Origin: Spirochaetota bacterium | Lineage (GTDB): Bacteria; Spirochaetota; Spirochaetia; Treponematales; Rectinemataceae | Length of the DNA stretch: 59,220 nucleotides | Assembly (NCBI GenBank): GCA_026398595.1 | Contig: JAPLSO010000028.1 | Span: forward strand, 1 to 59,220 | Direction of reading: 5' to 3' | In this document: piece by piece, positions 1 to 8,005 of the stretch | Position numbering within the stretch: position 1 is the first letter of the stretch | Layout: every line of letters begins with the position of its first letter | Position numbers and translations under genes: made by a program | The notes under the pieces: model-generated | The model's database searches: none | Seen by the model: only the letters and a program-made list of their open reading frames with translations | What the model was told of the DNA's origin: nothing

Positions 1-432
1 CCATGTCATCCAGTCTCTTATCTGTCCGGTTTTGAAGTCTTTAATGGCAAGCCTTTTGAAGCCAGGAAATGGGCGAAGATGACGCTCCACATCGTCATGG
101 TTCATCTTGATGTAGTACGCGGAGAGGGGGCGCTTCAATACAAGCGCACGTTCGCGGACATAATGGCTTTCAGGTGTCCAGAAGTTTTCAACATAATTAA
201 CGAAAAGTCGTTCGGGAATCGGCGGGGCGAAGCGAATCTCGGGGAGCATGGCGCGGGCGGCGGACATAGCCTCATCGCGGTGTTCACGTTTCCCCTCGAC
301 AAGTACGCCAGTAGAGCGAGTCATGGCATAATGTCGGGTAGTCTCATCCCAAAAGCGGACGAACCAAACAGAGGGACCATCTTTGTTTGAATGTTTGTAA
401 ATACCAAAAGAAACATGCTTTTTGGGGCGCAT
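1..432 (-). CDS. Tyrosine site-specific integrase, N-terminal part (runs off left edge)
   Basis: An open frame of 144 codons reads from an ATG at 432-430 to the window edge with no stop. It begins MRPKKHVSFGIYKHSNK and contains a VWFVRFWD strand followed by an ENFW...SHYVRER..LVLKRPLSAYY segment. The same pattern (ENFW, YVKDR, KKSLTKKH) occurs in the complete integrase at 41927-43246, so this is the AP2-like arm-binding and SAM-like core-binding N-terminal region of a tyrosine recombinase. The catalytic domain lies outside the window. The gene starts 108 bp from the 3' end of tRNA-Leu and reads away from it, the usual arrangement for an element inserted in a tRNA 3' end. Family assignment is by similarity to the second integrase; element type is unknown. 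Confidence 0.85.
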   Translation of the reverse strand, partial: MRPKKHVSFGIYKHSNKDGPSVWFVRFWDETTRHYAMTRSTGVLVEGKREHRDEAMSAARAMLPEIRFAPPIPERLFVNYVENFWTPESHYVRERALVLKRPLSAYYIKMNHDDVERHLRPFPGFKRLAIKDFKTGQIRDWMTW

Positions 433-452
433 ATCCTATCCTTCTCCGGGAA

Positions 453-475
453 AGTGCGACTTTTCAGTGCGACTT
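453..475. repeat. Paired 10-bp direct repeats between tRNA-Leu and integrase
   Basis: AGTGCGACTT occurs at 453-462 and again at 466-475, a 13-bp period. They lie in the 108-bp gap between tRNA-Leu and the integrase start, where arm-type integrase sites are commonly found. That role is inference from position and from similar pairs at the two other integrase loci. Confidence 0.55.
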
Positions 476-539
476 CCGGAAATTCGTGTGATATGCCGCC
501 CGGTTTCGGGTTGGCTAACTCATTATTACTTCAATAATT

Positions 540-621
540 TGCGGCGAAGAAGACTTGAACTTCCATGCCTCTCGGCACTAGCACCTCAAGCTAGCGTGTC
601 TACCAATTCCACCATCGCCGC
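540..621 (-). tRNA. tRNA-Leu(GAG)
   Basis: Read on the minus strand, GCGGCGA at the 5' end pairs with TCGCCGC at the 3' end, with discriminator A at 540. The anticodon stem CTAGC/GCTAG encloses the loop TTGAGGT, giving anticodon GAG (Leu). A long variable arm (TGCC GAGA GGCA) and a T-arm with GTTCAAGTC fit a class II leucine tRNA of 82 nt. CCA is not encoded. The 3' end probably served as attachment site for the element whose integrase lies at 1-432. Confidence 0.95.
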
Positions 622-633
622 ACATGACAGCCA

Positions 634-663
634 CTTATATCGCAAAGGTTCGATTCTTGTCAA
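634..663 (-). promoter_or_regulatory. Sigma-70 type promoter of tRNA-Leu
   Basis: On the minus strand a perfect TTGACA (658-663) is followed after 18 bp by TATAAG (634-639), about 13 bp before the mature tRNA 5' end at 621. Spacing and position support a tRNA promoter independent of the hydrogenase-like operon upstream. Confidence 0.75.
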
Positions 664-724
664 TACTTTTCAGTCGCCCGGAGGCCATCGGCTCCCTTGG
701 ACAGGGGTCGATCTTGTCCGGGAT

Positions 725-1501
725 TCATGCTCCGCGGCCATTTGGCATACGGTCCAGCAGGCTGAGCAGAGCGTTCAGGATGCTCAGGGGATGGGGGGGA
801 CAGCCGGGAATGAAGAGAGCCACGGGCAACGTAGAGCCGGCGCCGTCGCGCACCTCCGGCATACCGCGATAGATGCCGCCCGAAATGGCGCAGGCGCCGA
901 CGGCGATGACGAATTTGGGTTCGGGCATCGCGTCCCATGTTTTCTTCAAGGCGAGTTCCATGTTCCCGCTGACGGGTCCGGTCACGACGAGAGCGTCCGA
1001 ATGGCGGGGAGATGCCGTAATGCTGATTCCAAAACGGCTCAGATCGAAGCCGATGGTTTCGAGCACGTTGACGTCGGCTTCACAGGCCCCGCAGCCCCCG
1101 GCGCTGACCACCCTTATCTTCATAGCATGGCCGAAGCAGCGCAGCATTTCTTCCCTGAGACGCTCGATGCGCATCGAGGTGTCTCCGCCCAGCACGAGCC
1201 CTTTCCTGTCGGTCGCTCCCATCCTGAAATTCCCGGAGAATGCAATCGCCCCCTGTCCACATGCATTTTCGCATGCTCCGCAGAAGATGCATCTCCCTAA
1301 ATCCAGGGTGAATCCAAGCGGCGCTAGACTTGTGGAGATCGCTTCCGTGGGACAGACTTCCTCGCAGGCACCACAGGCCGTGCAGGCGCCGCTATCGAGT
1401 GCGGGAAGTCCGGTATAGCGGGACGAAAGCTTCGGATTTTCCTTCGGGAATCGGTTCGTCCTGTATCCTTGGCGCAGACGCGCCTTCACGGTTCTCATCA
1501 T
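725..1501 (-). CDS. Fused ferredoxin (HyfH-like) and small subunit (HyfI/NuoB-like) of an Ehr complex
   Basis: 258 aa. The first 90 residues carry two 4Fe-4S motifs (C40-x2-C43-x2-C46-x3-C50-P and C71-x2-C74-x2-C77-x3-C81), as in HycF/HyfH. Residues from about 128 form a NuoB/HycG-type small subunit with C137, C140, C204 (GACAISGG) and C234 (GCPPHP), the usual ligands of the proximal 4Fe-4S cluster. It should pass electrons between the catalytic-like subunit at 1512-2963 and an external donor or acceptor, on the cytoplasmic face of the membrane arm. In most formate hydrogenlyase-type operons these are two separate genes, so the fusion is notable. It is the last gene of the operon, 10 nt after the large subunit. 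Physiological partner unknown. Confidence 0.88.
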   Translation of the reverse strand: MMRTVKARLRQGYRTNRFPKENPKLSSRYTGLPALDSGACTACGACEEVCPTEAISTSLAPLGFTLDLGRCIFCGACENACGQGAIAFSGNFRMGATDRKGLVLGGDTSMRIERLREEMLRCFGHAMKIRVVSAGGCGACEADVNVLETIGFDLSRFGISITASPRHSDALVVTGPVSGNMELALKKTWDAMPEPKFVIAVGACAISGGIYRGMPEVRDGAGSTLPVALFIPGCPPHPLSILNALLSLLDRMPNGRGA

Positions 1502-1511
1502 GGCAGGTCAC

Positions 1512-2963
1512 TCATAGGTCGAAGCCGCAGTAGGAGAGATTGAAGCTTTTATTGCAGAGCGGGAAATCCGAAATCTGCTGCCCCCTGAGGGCAAGCGCTA
1601 GCGCGAACCAGTTGTGGAACGAAGGATCGACTATCTTGTAGCGGATGAACCTGCCGTCCGGACCGGTCACCGCGCAGTGACAGACCTCCCCGCGCCAGCC
1701 TTCGACGAGTGATACCGCCAGCATGTCCGCAGGCAGCGGGGCTTGGGGCTCGACTGCGATATAGCCCGAAGGCAGGGAAGCGAGCGTGTCCAGGATGAAT
1801 CGTGCGGATCGCCTGTATTCCAGGGTCCTGACTATCGCCCTCGCGTAGACATCTCCCGTGGAAAACATGGAGACGGGGATGGTCGAGAAGCGATACATCC
1901 CCGTGGGATGATCGGTTCTCGCGTCCATTTCCAGACCGCAGGCGCGCGCCGCGGGCCCGACAAGGCCCAGGTTGACGGCATCCCGGAGAGAAATGGACCC
2001 TGTATGCTCGAATCTGGCCAGGACGGAAGGTGTTCCCCAGAGCAGGTCCACGGCTTCGTCGGTCTGTGCCAGGAAGTCCCCCAGCTTGTCCGCGAGAGAG
2101 CGCGCCTGCTCGTCGTCGATATCGAAGGCGACTCCTCCGGGGAGGATGAAATTGCGTCCGAAACGATTCCCGCACAGTTCGGCCGTCAGATTGAGGAAAT
2201 CCCCGCGCAGGCGCCCGCAGAAGGATTTTGTAGGGAGGTATCCCACATCGCCCGCGAGCGCGCCTATGTCGCCCACATGGTTCGCTATCCGTTCGAGCTC
2301 GAGGGCTATCGCGCGAAGCGCCTCGGCCCTTGCCGGAACCGGGCCGGCCGTCATCGATTCGAAGATTCGCGCATAGGCCAGGCTGTGACCTATGGAAGTG
2401 TCGCCGGCGACCGTCGCCATGAAATGGATTGTGTGCTTGTCGGGACCACCTTCGAGCGCTTTTTCGATGCCGCGATGCTGATAGCCCAGGGCGATTTCGA
2501 GATGTTCTACGTTTTCGCCGTAACACTGGAAACGGAAATGCCCCGGCTCGATGACCCCGGCGTGCACCGGACCCACCGCCACTTCGTGCGATTCTCCTCC
2601 TTCAAGCCGGTAGAATTCGACGGCGAAGGGATTGCGCAGCGGCTTGAGCCAGGGATGCCCTTCCGGGCGCAGACCGTCGGTCTCGTACAACTCGCGTTCG
2701 AAGAAATGGGCCTGGAGAAGGTCGGGAGTGAGCGATAGGTATGTCGAACCCACAGGCGCCGACAGGGCGCCTATCGTCCCAGCCTTGTCGTCGGCGAGGA
2801 TCGCAACCAGACGATCCTTTTCGCCGTGCAGCGCAAACAGAGAGACGATCCTCGCCCCTTTGCCGCTGCCGCAGAGATCGAGCAGTTCGGCCCTGAAATC
2901 ATCATAGGACTGTACCGGGATATCGGCGACGGAGCAGCGGTTTCCGCTTTCAAGCAGCTTCAT
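1512..2963 (-). CDS. Hydrogenase-like large subunit (NuoC-NuoD fusion) lacking Ni-Fe ligands
   Basis: 483 aa, with a NuoC-like region (about 1-115) joined to a NuoD/HycE-like region that starts near EVAVGPVHAGVIEPGHFRF. Real group 4 [NiFe] hydrogenases carry RxCGxC near the start and DPCxxC near the end. Here the aligned first site reads TVAGDT (184-189) and the last reads DPSFHN (446-451), so all four metal-binding cysteines are absent. The fold signature (GYQHRGIEK, RAIALELERIANHVGDIG, PGGVAFDID) is intact, which argues against random decay. Loss of these ligands defines the energy-converting hydrogenase-related (Ehr) group. The protein should be structurally complex I-like but unable to activate H2. 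Start ATG overlaps the stop of the upstream gene (ATGA), indicating translational coupling. Confidence 0.88.
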   Translation of the reverse strand: MKLLESGNRCSVADIPVQSYDDFRAELLDLCGSGKGARIVSLFALHGEKDRLVAILADDKAGTIGALSAPVGSTYLSLTPDLLQAHFFERELYETDGLRPEGHPWLKPLRNPFAVEFYRLEGGESHEVAVGPVHAGVIEPGHFRFQCYGENVEHLEIALGYQHRGIEKALEGGPDKHTIHFMATVAGDTSIGHSLAYARIFESMTAGPVPARAEALRAIALELERIANHVGDIGALAGDVGYLPTKSFCGRLRGDFLNLTAELCGNRFGRNFILPGGVAFDIDDEQARSLADKLGDFLAQTDEAVDLLWGTPSVLARFEHTGSISLRDAVNLGLVGPAARACGLEMDARTDHPTGMYRFSTIPVSMFSTGDVYARAIVRTLEYRRSARFILDTLASLPSGYIAVEPQAPLPADMLAVSLVEGWRGEVCHCAVTGPDGRFIRYKIVDPSFHNWFALALALRGQQISDFPLCNKSFNLSYCGFDL

Positions 2964-4456
2964 CTGACGCTCCAGAGCGCTTCGCCCGCCTTATTCATGA
3001 AGTCGAGAAGGAAGTCCGGCATCCAAAGGCCGAGAATGAGAAGCAGGGTGAGCGGCACCGCGATGACAAGCTTGGCATCGAGATCATTATTCGCTTCACT
3101 TCCGGTCCCCGGGCTTGCGGGCGGCTTCCACGCTATGCACATCGCGTGCTTCAGCATCCTTATGAAAACGACGCAGGCCGCCGCGAGAAAGATTCCGGTC
3201 TGCAGCCAGGCTGATCTGTCTATGCCAGCTTTCACCAGGAGTAATTCGCTCATGAATACCGAGGATGGAGCCAGGCCGATCAGAGCCAGCAGACTCAGAG
3301 CCAGTCCCTCGCCCCAGAGCGGATATGTTTTCGCCGCGCCGTTGAAGCCTGAAAGATCGTTGCCGCCGAATTTCTTGCCGAGCATGCCGGCTGAAAAGAA
3401 TCCCGTTGTCTTCGCTAGCGAATGATTCATGGTGTGGAAAAGCGCCGCGAAAACCCCCAGCGGCCCAAGCGCGTAGCCGAACGCGATGATGCCCATATGC
3501 TCGACGGAGCAGTACGCGAGCATGCGTTTGGCGTCCTTCTGGAAAAAGATGAAGATGGCAGAAAGCGCGATCGAGAGGACACCAAAGAACATGAGCAGCT
3601 GCAGGGGCCGAGCAGGATCGGCCGAAGCGGCGCTCGCTATAGGGAGGAAGCGAACGATGCAGTAGAGCGCCGTATTGAGCAGGAAACCCGAAAACATGGC
3701 CGATACCGGTCCTGGTGCCTGGCTGTGCGCGTCGGGGAGCCAGTTGTGCATCGGCACCAGACCCGCCTTCGTCCCGTAGCCGATCAGTATGAAGATGAAA
3801 CCGGCCATCGCGAGCGAGGGCTTGAGTTTCTCCTTGACGCCGTAGATTTTCGCAAGGAGAAGGCTGTCGCTCCCGCTCAACCCCGCTTTCTGCGCCGCGG
3901 CGGCGAACAGCAGGGTTCCGATGAAAGCGAAGGCGACACCAACCGAGCACATTATTATGTAGCGCCACATGGCCTCGAGCGAAGCCGCGTTCTCTTTGCG
4001 CAGTATGAGAAAGGCCGTGAAAAGCGTCGAAGCCTCGATCGCTACCCACATAATGCCTATGTTGCCTGAAATCAAGGCTAGACTCATGGATGCGAGCGAA
4101 CCCTGCCAGAGCATACCGAATCGCCGCATGCCGATCAGAGAGAAATCAGAATCGTCCTTGAAATACGAAAAAGAAAAAATCGATGAGGGCGAGAACACGA
4201 CAAGGGTCAACAAGATGAGATGCCAGGCGGAAAAATGATCCGCGCGCAGGAAACCATCGGCCGCGGCGATCACGTCCATGCCTGCAAGGCGGAAGGCCAG
4301 GACGAGGCTTAAAAGCCCCGATCCGAGCGAGGCGGCAAAATTCACGACAAGCACCTGACGCGGCTTGCGCGCGGAAAGCATAGCCAATACCCCGAAAAGG
4401 GGGACTGCCAGGAAACCTGCCAGCAGAAGCATATCAAGCGTTCCCGACTCGCCCAT
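2960..4456 (-). CDS. Antiporter-like membrane subunit (HyfF / NuoM-NuoN type)
   Basis: 498 aa, strongly hydrophobic with about 13-14 membrane segments. Landmarks of the proton-translocating antiporter family are visible: a Glu in a transmembrane helix (WVAIEASTLFTAF), a Lys-bearing helix (GYGTKAGLVPMHNWLPDAHSQAPGPVSAMFSG is the conserved quinone-oxidoreductase signature region) and LAYCSVEHMGIIAFG. This is the HyfF-like channel subunit of the complex. It ends by overlapping the ATG of the large-subunit gene and starts 2 nt after the HyfE-like gene. Proton or Na+ specificity cannot be told from sequence. Confidence 0.88.
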   Translation of the reverse strand: MGESGTLDMLLLAGFLAVPLFGVLAMLSARKPRQVLVVNFAASLGSGLLSLVLAFRLAGMDVIAAADGFLRADHFSAWHLILLTLVVFSPSSIFSFSYFKDDSDFSLIGMRRFGMLWQGSLASMSLALISGNIGIMWVAIEASTLFTAFLILRKENAASLEAMWRYIIMCSVGVAFAFIGTLLFAAAAQKAGLSGSDSLLLAKIYGVKEKLKPSLAMAGFIFILIGYGTKAGLVPMHNWLPDAHSQAPGPVSAMFSGFLLNTALYCIVRFLPIASAASADPARPLQLLMFFGVLSIALSAIFIFFQKDAKRMLAYCSVEHMGIIAFGYALGPLGVFAALFHTMNHSLAKTTGFFSAGMLGKKFGGNDLSGFNGAAKTYPLWGEGLALSLLALIGLAPSSVFMSELLLVKAGIDRSAWLQTGIFLAAACVVFIRMLKHAMCIAWKPPASPGTGSEANNDLDAKLVIAVPLTLLLILGLWMPDFLLDFMNKAGEALWSVR

Positions 4457-4458
4457 GG

Positions 4459-5103
4459 TCAGCCTTTGAGAGAATCGAGTTTGGCTATGTCGAGATGCTC
4501 AAATTCTTCATGAATCTTGTTTGTGGCCACGGACATGACGAAGACCGCGACGATGGCGTCGAAGAGTACGCCCAGCTCCACGATGAGGGGGATTTCCTTG
4601 ACGAAGGCAAGCCCCAGGCAATAGATGCCGTTTTCAAGAAGAATGTAGCCGACAATCTGCATGACGGCGAGCCGCCTGCCTACGATGATAAAGGTTCCTA
4701 TGAATATAGTAGTCAGGGCGACGGTAGAAAAGAGAAGCAGCTCAGGTTCGAGGAACTCGAGCCGCCTTGAGAGCCAGAGTGAAACGGCGATGAGTATCAG
4801 TGAAATCAAGGTCGAAGGGAAATAGCCGACAAGAGGCTTCAGCTCCCGGTTCTCGCCCGTGTTACTGATGCTCTTTTTAAGCAGATAGGGGAACACGATG
4901 CCCCTGAGAATTATTCCCGCTGCGGCGATAACCACCAATTCGACGGTGATGCCCGTCTCCAGTCCGATCACCGCCGGAAGGAGACCAAGGGCTAATCCCT
5001 GGATCGAGACGATATCGATGCAGGTCTTCAGCCTGCTGTTGCCCGAAAGCGCGATATTGGTGACGAGAATGATCACGAGGAGCAGATCGTCCATCGCCGT
5101 CAT
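4459..5103 (-). CDS. HyfE-like (NuoK-related) membrane subunit
   Basis: 214 aa, close to the usual HyfE length, with about six hydrophobic segments. A Glu lies within a helix (LLENGIYCLGLAF) as in NuoK/HyfE proteins. The start is taken at the ATG (5103) that overlaps the stop of the HyfC-like gene as ATGA; the longer open frame upstream is unlike the family. It presumably forms part of the transmembrane coupling arm between the HyfC-like and HyfF-like subunits. Assignment rests on hydrophobic pattern, the NuoK-like motif and gene order hyfB-hyfC-hyfE-hyfF. Confidence 0.82.
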   Translation of the reverse strand: MTAMDDLLLVIILVTNIALSGNSRLKTCIDIVSIQGLALGLLPAVIGLETGITVELVVIAAAGIILRGIVFPYLLKKSISNTGENRELKPLVGYFPSTLISLILIAVSLWLSRRLEFLEPELLLFSTVALTTIFIGTFIIVGRRLAVMQIVGYILLENGIYCLGLAFVKEIPLIVELGVLFDAIVAVFVMSVATNKIHEEFEHLDIAKLDSLKG

Positions 5104-6020
5104 AGGATCGCCTTGAACAGGATCGCGATGAATGCGAAAGCCGCGGCAGAACCGATGAATTGCGGTACTTTCAGGAGCCTGAGGCGCGCCATCGACGATT
5201 CGACGATCCCCGTGAGGGCGGCCAGCGCGAGCACGATGAGGAAGGTGCCGAAAAATTGGGCGATGATTCCCACATGGAAGAACGGCAGAACGATATCGGC
5301 AATCAGCACATCGAAAAACCATACCTTGAGGGATGAAGCGTATTCTATGAAAGCGAGATCCGGTCCGCTGTTGTCGAGAATCATCGCCTCATGGATCATC
5401 GTCAGCTCAAGGTGGGTAGTCGGATCGTCGACCGGAATTCTCGAGTTCTCGGCGAGGGCGAGGATGAAGAAGGCTGCGGCGGCCAGGGCGGCAGCCGCTA
5501 CGTAATCGGAAAACGCCGTATTCTGGGCGACGCTGATCGCGTTTTCCAGGGATGAGCTGCCCGGAGCCACGACGACGGCTCCAAAGCCCAGAAGCAAGGC
5601 CGGTTCCGCGAAGACCGAGAAGAGAGCTTCCCTGTTGGCTCCCATGCCTTCGAAGGCCGAAGCCGTATCGAGGGAGGCGAGCATCGTCACGAAACGCGAG
5701 GCTCCGAAAAGGTAGGCGATCAGGAGAAAGCCGCCGGTGAAGCTGAAAAGTCCGGAAAAGCCGCCGAAGGGCAGCCAGGCGCAGGCGATGATCGAGGCGG
5801 CGAGACTGGAAAGGGGTGCGATCTTGAAGAGCCAGGAGACCGACGAGCTGTAGACAATCCCCTTGTGCATCAACTTGAACAGATCCCGGTAGGTCTGGAA
5901 GACCGGGAATCCCTTTCTTCCGGCAAAGAAAGCCTTGGTCGACCGTATGATGCCTACCGACAGGGGAGCGAAGAGAATCGCCGCAGCCAGGGGGATGAAG
6001 GAAAGCGGCAGGTCATTCAT
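5100..6020 (-). CDS. HyfC-like (NuoH-related) membrane subunit
   Basis: 306 aa, about eight membrane helices. NuoH/HycD/HyfC landmarks are present: the early loop QTYRDLFKLMHKG after the first helix, and the conserved acidic loop ENSRIPVDDPTTHLELTMIHEAM that lines the quinone/ferredoxin-linked coupling site. It anchors the soluble arm to the membrane. The start overlaps the stop of the HyfB-like gene (ATGA), and its own stop overlaps the next start, so the whole operon is tightly coupled. Confidence 0.9.
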   Translation of the reverse strand: MNDLPLSFIPLAAAILFAPLSVGIIRSTKAFFAGRKGFPVFQTYRDLFKLMHKGIVYSSSVSWLFKIAPLSSLAASIIACAWLPFGGFSGLFSFTGGFLLIAYLFGASRFVTMLASLDTASAFEGMGANREALFSVFAEPALLLGFGAVVVAPGSSSLENAISVAQNTAFSDYVAAAALAAAAFFILALAENSRIPVDDPTTHLELTMIHEAMILDNSGPDLAFIEYASSLKVWFFDVLIADIVLPFFHVGIIAQFFGTFLIVLALAALTGIVESSMARLRLLKVPQFIGSAAAFAFIAILFKAIL

Positions 6021-8005
6021 AATCCGAGCCCCCAGACGAGAGCCGCCAGCAGGGCAAGCACGATGTAGAGCACGTACAGATGTGTGTTTCCATGCTGGAT
6101 GATGCTGAACTTCTCGAAAAGCCTGCCTGTTTGCGCATATACAGGAATCACAACCCGGTCCATGACGGGATCTTCGACGCGTATCTGGAGCTTCGTCTCC
6201 TCGGGAAAGAACCGCGAGGAAACCTTCCCTTCGATTTTTGGCCTGGAGAGTGGACCGATCAGGCTCACGAAAGGCTCAGCGAAGGAAACGGAAGTATACT
6301 GCATCCTTGCGTCCGGCTTGTCGTAGCCGCAGCCCCAGGTCTCCGTGACCTGGATCCCCTTTCGCCCGAGAATGATCTTCCTGGCGACGGCGAGGAGGGC
6401 AATCAGGGCAATAAAAGCCGCGGCAGAAAGTTGGATCCCCCGAAGTGAGTTCAGCATTCCATCGAGTGCGGCCTGAGGGGGCGAAGCGTTCAAGAAACCG
6501 AGGACAGGACCGAGAAACCCGGCGACCGTCGAAGGCAGGAGTCCAACGATGAGGCAAAGAGAAGCCAGGAAAATCATCGGTACGTACATTGCGGGAACTA
6601 CCTCGACAGCCTGCGCCGCTCCTTCACTTCTGGGTTCTCCCAGAAGGCCGATGCCCCCGAGTTTAGCGAAGGCATACGCAGCCAACGCTCCTATCAAGGC
6701 CAGCCCGCCCAAAGCGAGGACGATGAAAAGCTCACGCACCATCGGCTCCGCGAAATCGGCCCGAAAAGCGTTATAGTACACGAAGAATTCGCTTATGAAA
6801 CCATTGAAGGGCGGAAACCCGCAGATCGCGGCCGCTCCGGCGAGCATGGTCGCCCCCGTGATCGGCATCCGTTTCAGAAGTCCGCCCATGCGATTGATGT
6901 CGAGGGTCCCCGACGCGGTCTGGATCGCGCCCGAGCCGAAAAACAAGAGGCTTTTAATTAGAGAATGGTTGAGGACATGGAAAAGAGCCGCACCGAAACC
7001 AAGATATGCCAAGGCTTCAATCCCTAAGGCCTTGCCCAGAAGACCAATCCCAAGCGCTATCGCGATGATACCGACATTCTCCACCGAACTGTAGGCGAGA
7101 AGGCCTTTCATGTCGCTGCGCGAAATGGCCATGCCAATCCCCGCGATTCCCGAAACGAGGCCAATGCCGAAAAGCAGCCATCCCTGCCAGGACGAAACCG
7201 GCGCCAGAAAGGAAAGCATCATGAGGATGCCATAAATTGCTGTTTTTATCATGACGCCCGACATCAGGGCTGAAACATGGCTCGGAGCCGAGGGATGGGC
7301 TTCCGGAAGCCAGATATGGGCAGGGAAAAACCCTGCCTTCATCCCGAAACCGACGATCGCAAAAGCAAAAATCGTATCGGAGAGCGATCTTGGTATCGAA
7401 CCCGCGTTCTCCCTGAAGGCCCCGAAATCGAAAGAACCGGCATGGCGAGCAAGCAACGCGAACATAGCGAGGAGAAAAGCCGCGCCGATGTGCGTGAAGA
7501 CCAGGTACATCCAGCCTGCCCTGCGGACCTCGGCTTTTTCACTCCTGAATTCGACCAGGAAGAACGAGGAGAGGGACATCAATTCCCACGCGAGCATGAA
7601 GAAGATGGCATCTTGGGCGACGACGACGACCATCATGCTGACGACAAGGATCTGGTAGAAGAACCAATGGCTTTTTGAGCGTGAAGGTTCTTCGCCGTAA
7701 TGGCGCAAATATGCCGGGGCGTAGATCGCCGCCAGCCCAGAGATGAGCGATATGATGAAGAGAAAAAGACTGGAAAGTGGTGACAAGGAAAACACTGCTT
7801 TCCCGAAAGGCATCTTCCATGGGAAAAGATAGAGATCGCTGGAAAATGCGCCGAATAGCCCCGACACGGACGCCGCAAGCACGAGGACGCAGCCTGCTGC
7901 CGTCGACGCCATGCCCGCCTTGTCGATGGATGCGGTTTTCCTGAGCGCCAATCCGGGGATCCAGCCTAGAAGGATTATCAGAATACCGGCATTGAACAGC
8001 ATCAT
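6017..8005 (-). CDS. HyfB-like (NuoL-related) antiporter subunit
   Basis: 662 aa with roughly 16 hydrophobic segments. Conserved family features include AWELMSLSSFFLVEF with its helix Glu, GFGMKAGFFPAHIWLPEAH with the functional Lys, LLAYSSVENVGIIAIALG and FHVLNHSLIKSLLFFGSGA. The length and the C-terminal extension fit HyfB/HycC rather than a plain NuoM. It is the first structural gene of the complex, and its ATG overlaps the stop of the HTH-EIIA regulator (ATGATG), so regulator and complex are probably made together. It likely translocates H+ or Na+. Confidence 0.9.
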   Translation of the reverse strand: MMLFNAGILIILLGWIPGLALRKTASIDKAGMASTAAGCVLVLAASVSGLFGAFSSDLYLFPWKMPFGKAVFSLSPLSSLFLFIISLISGLAAIYAPAYLRHYGEEPSRSKSHWFFYQILVVSMMVVVVAQDAIFFMLAWELMSLSSFFLVEFRSEKAEVRRAGWMYLVFTHIGAAFLLAMFALLARHAGSFDFGAFRENAGSIPRSLSDTIFAFAIVGFGMKAGFFPAHIWLPEAHPSAPSHVSALMSGVMIKTAIYGILMMLSFLAPVSSWQGWLLFGIGLVSGIAGIGMAISRSDMKGLLAYSSVENVGIIAIALGIGLLGKALGIEALAYLGFGAALFHVLNHSLIKSLLFFGSGAIQTASGTLDINRMGGLLKRMPITGATMLAGAAAICGFPPFNGFISEFFVYYNAFRADFAEPMVRELFIVLALGGLALIGALAAYAFAKLGGIGLLGEPRSEGAAQAVEVVPAMYVPMIFLASLCLIVGLLPSTVAGFLGPVLGFLNASPPQAALDGMLNSLRGIQLSAAAFIALIALLAVARKIILGRKGIQVTETWGCGYDKPDARMQYTSVSFAEPFVSLIGPLSRPKIEGKVSSRFFPEETKLQIRVEDPVMDRVVIPVYAQTGRLFEKFSIIQHGNTHLYVLYIVLALLAALVWGLGL

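Noticed and set aside
422-2738. Long plus-strand open frames over the Ehr small and large subunit genes
   Set aside because: Antisense to clear Fe-S and NuoD-like genes; low-complexity Arg/Ala/Ser composition and, for the first, overlap with tRNA-Leu.
725-2963. Active formate hydrogenlyase or [NiFe] hydrogenase
   Set aside because: All four Ni-Fe cysteines are replaced and there is no formate dehydrogenase or maturation protease gene.
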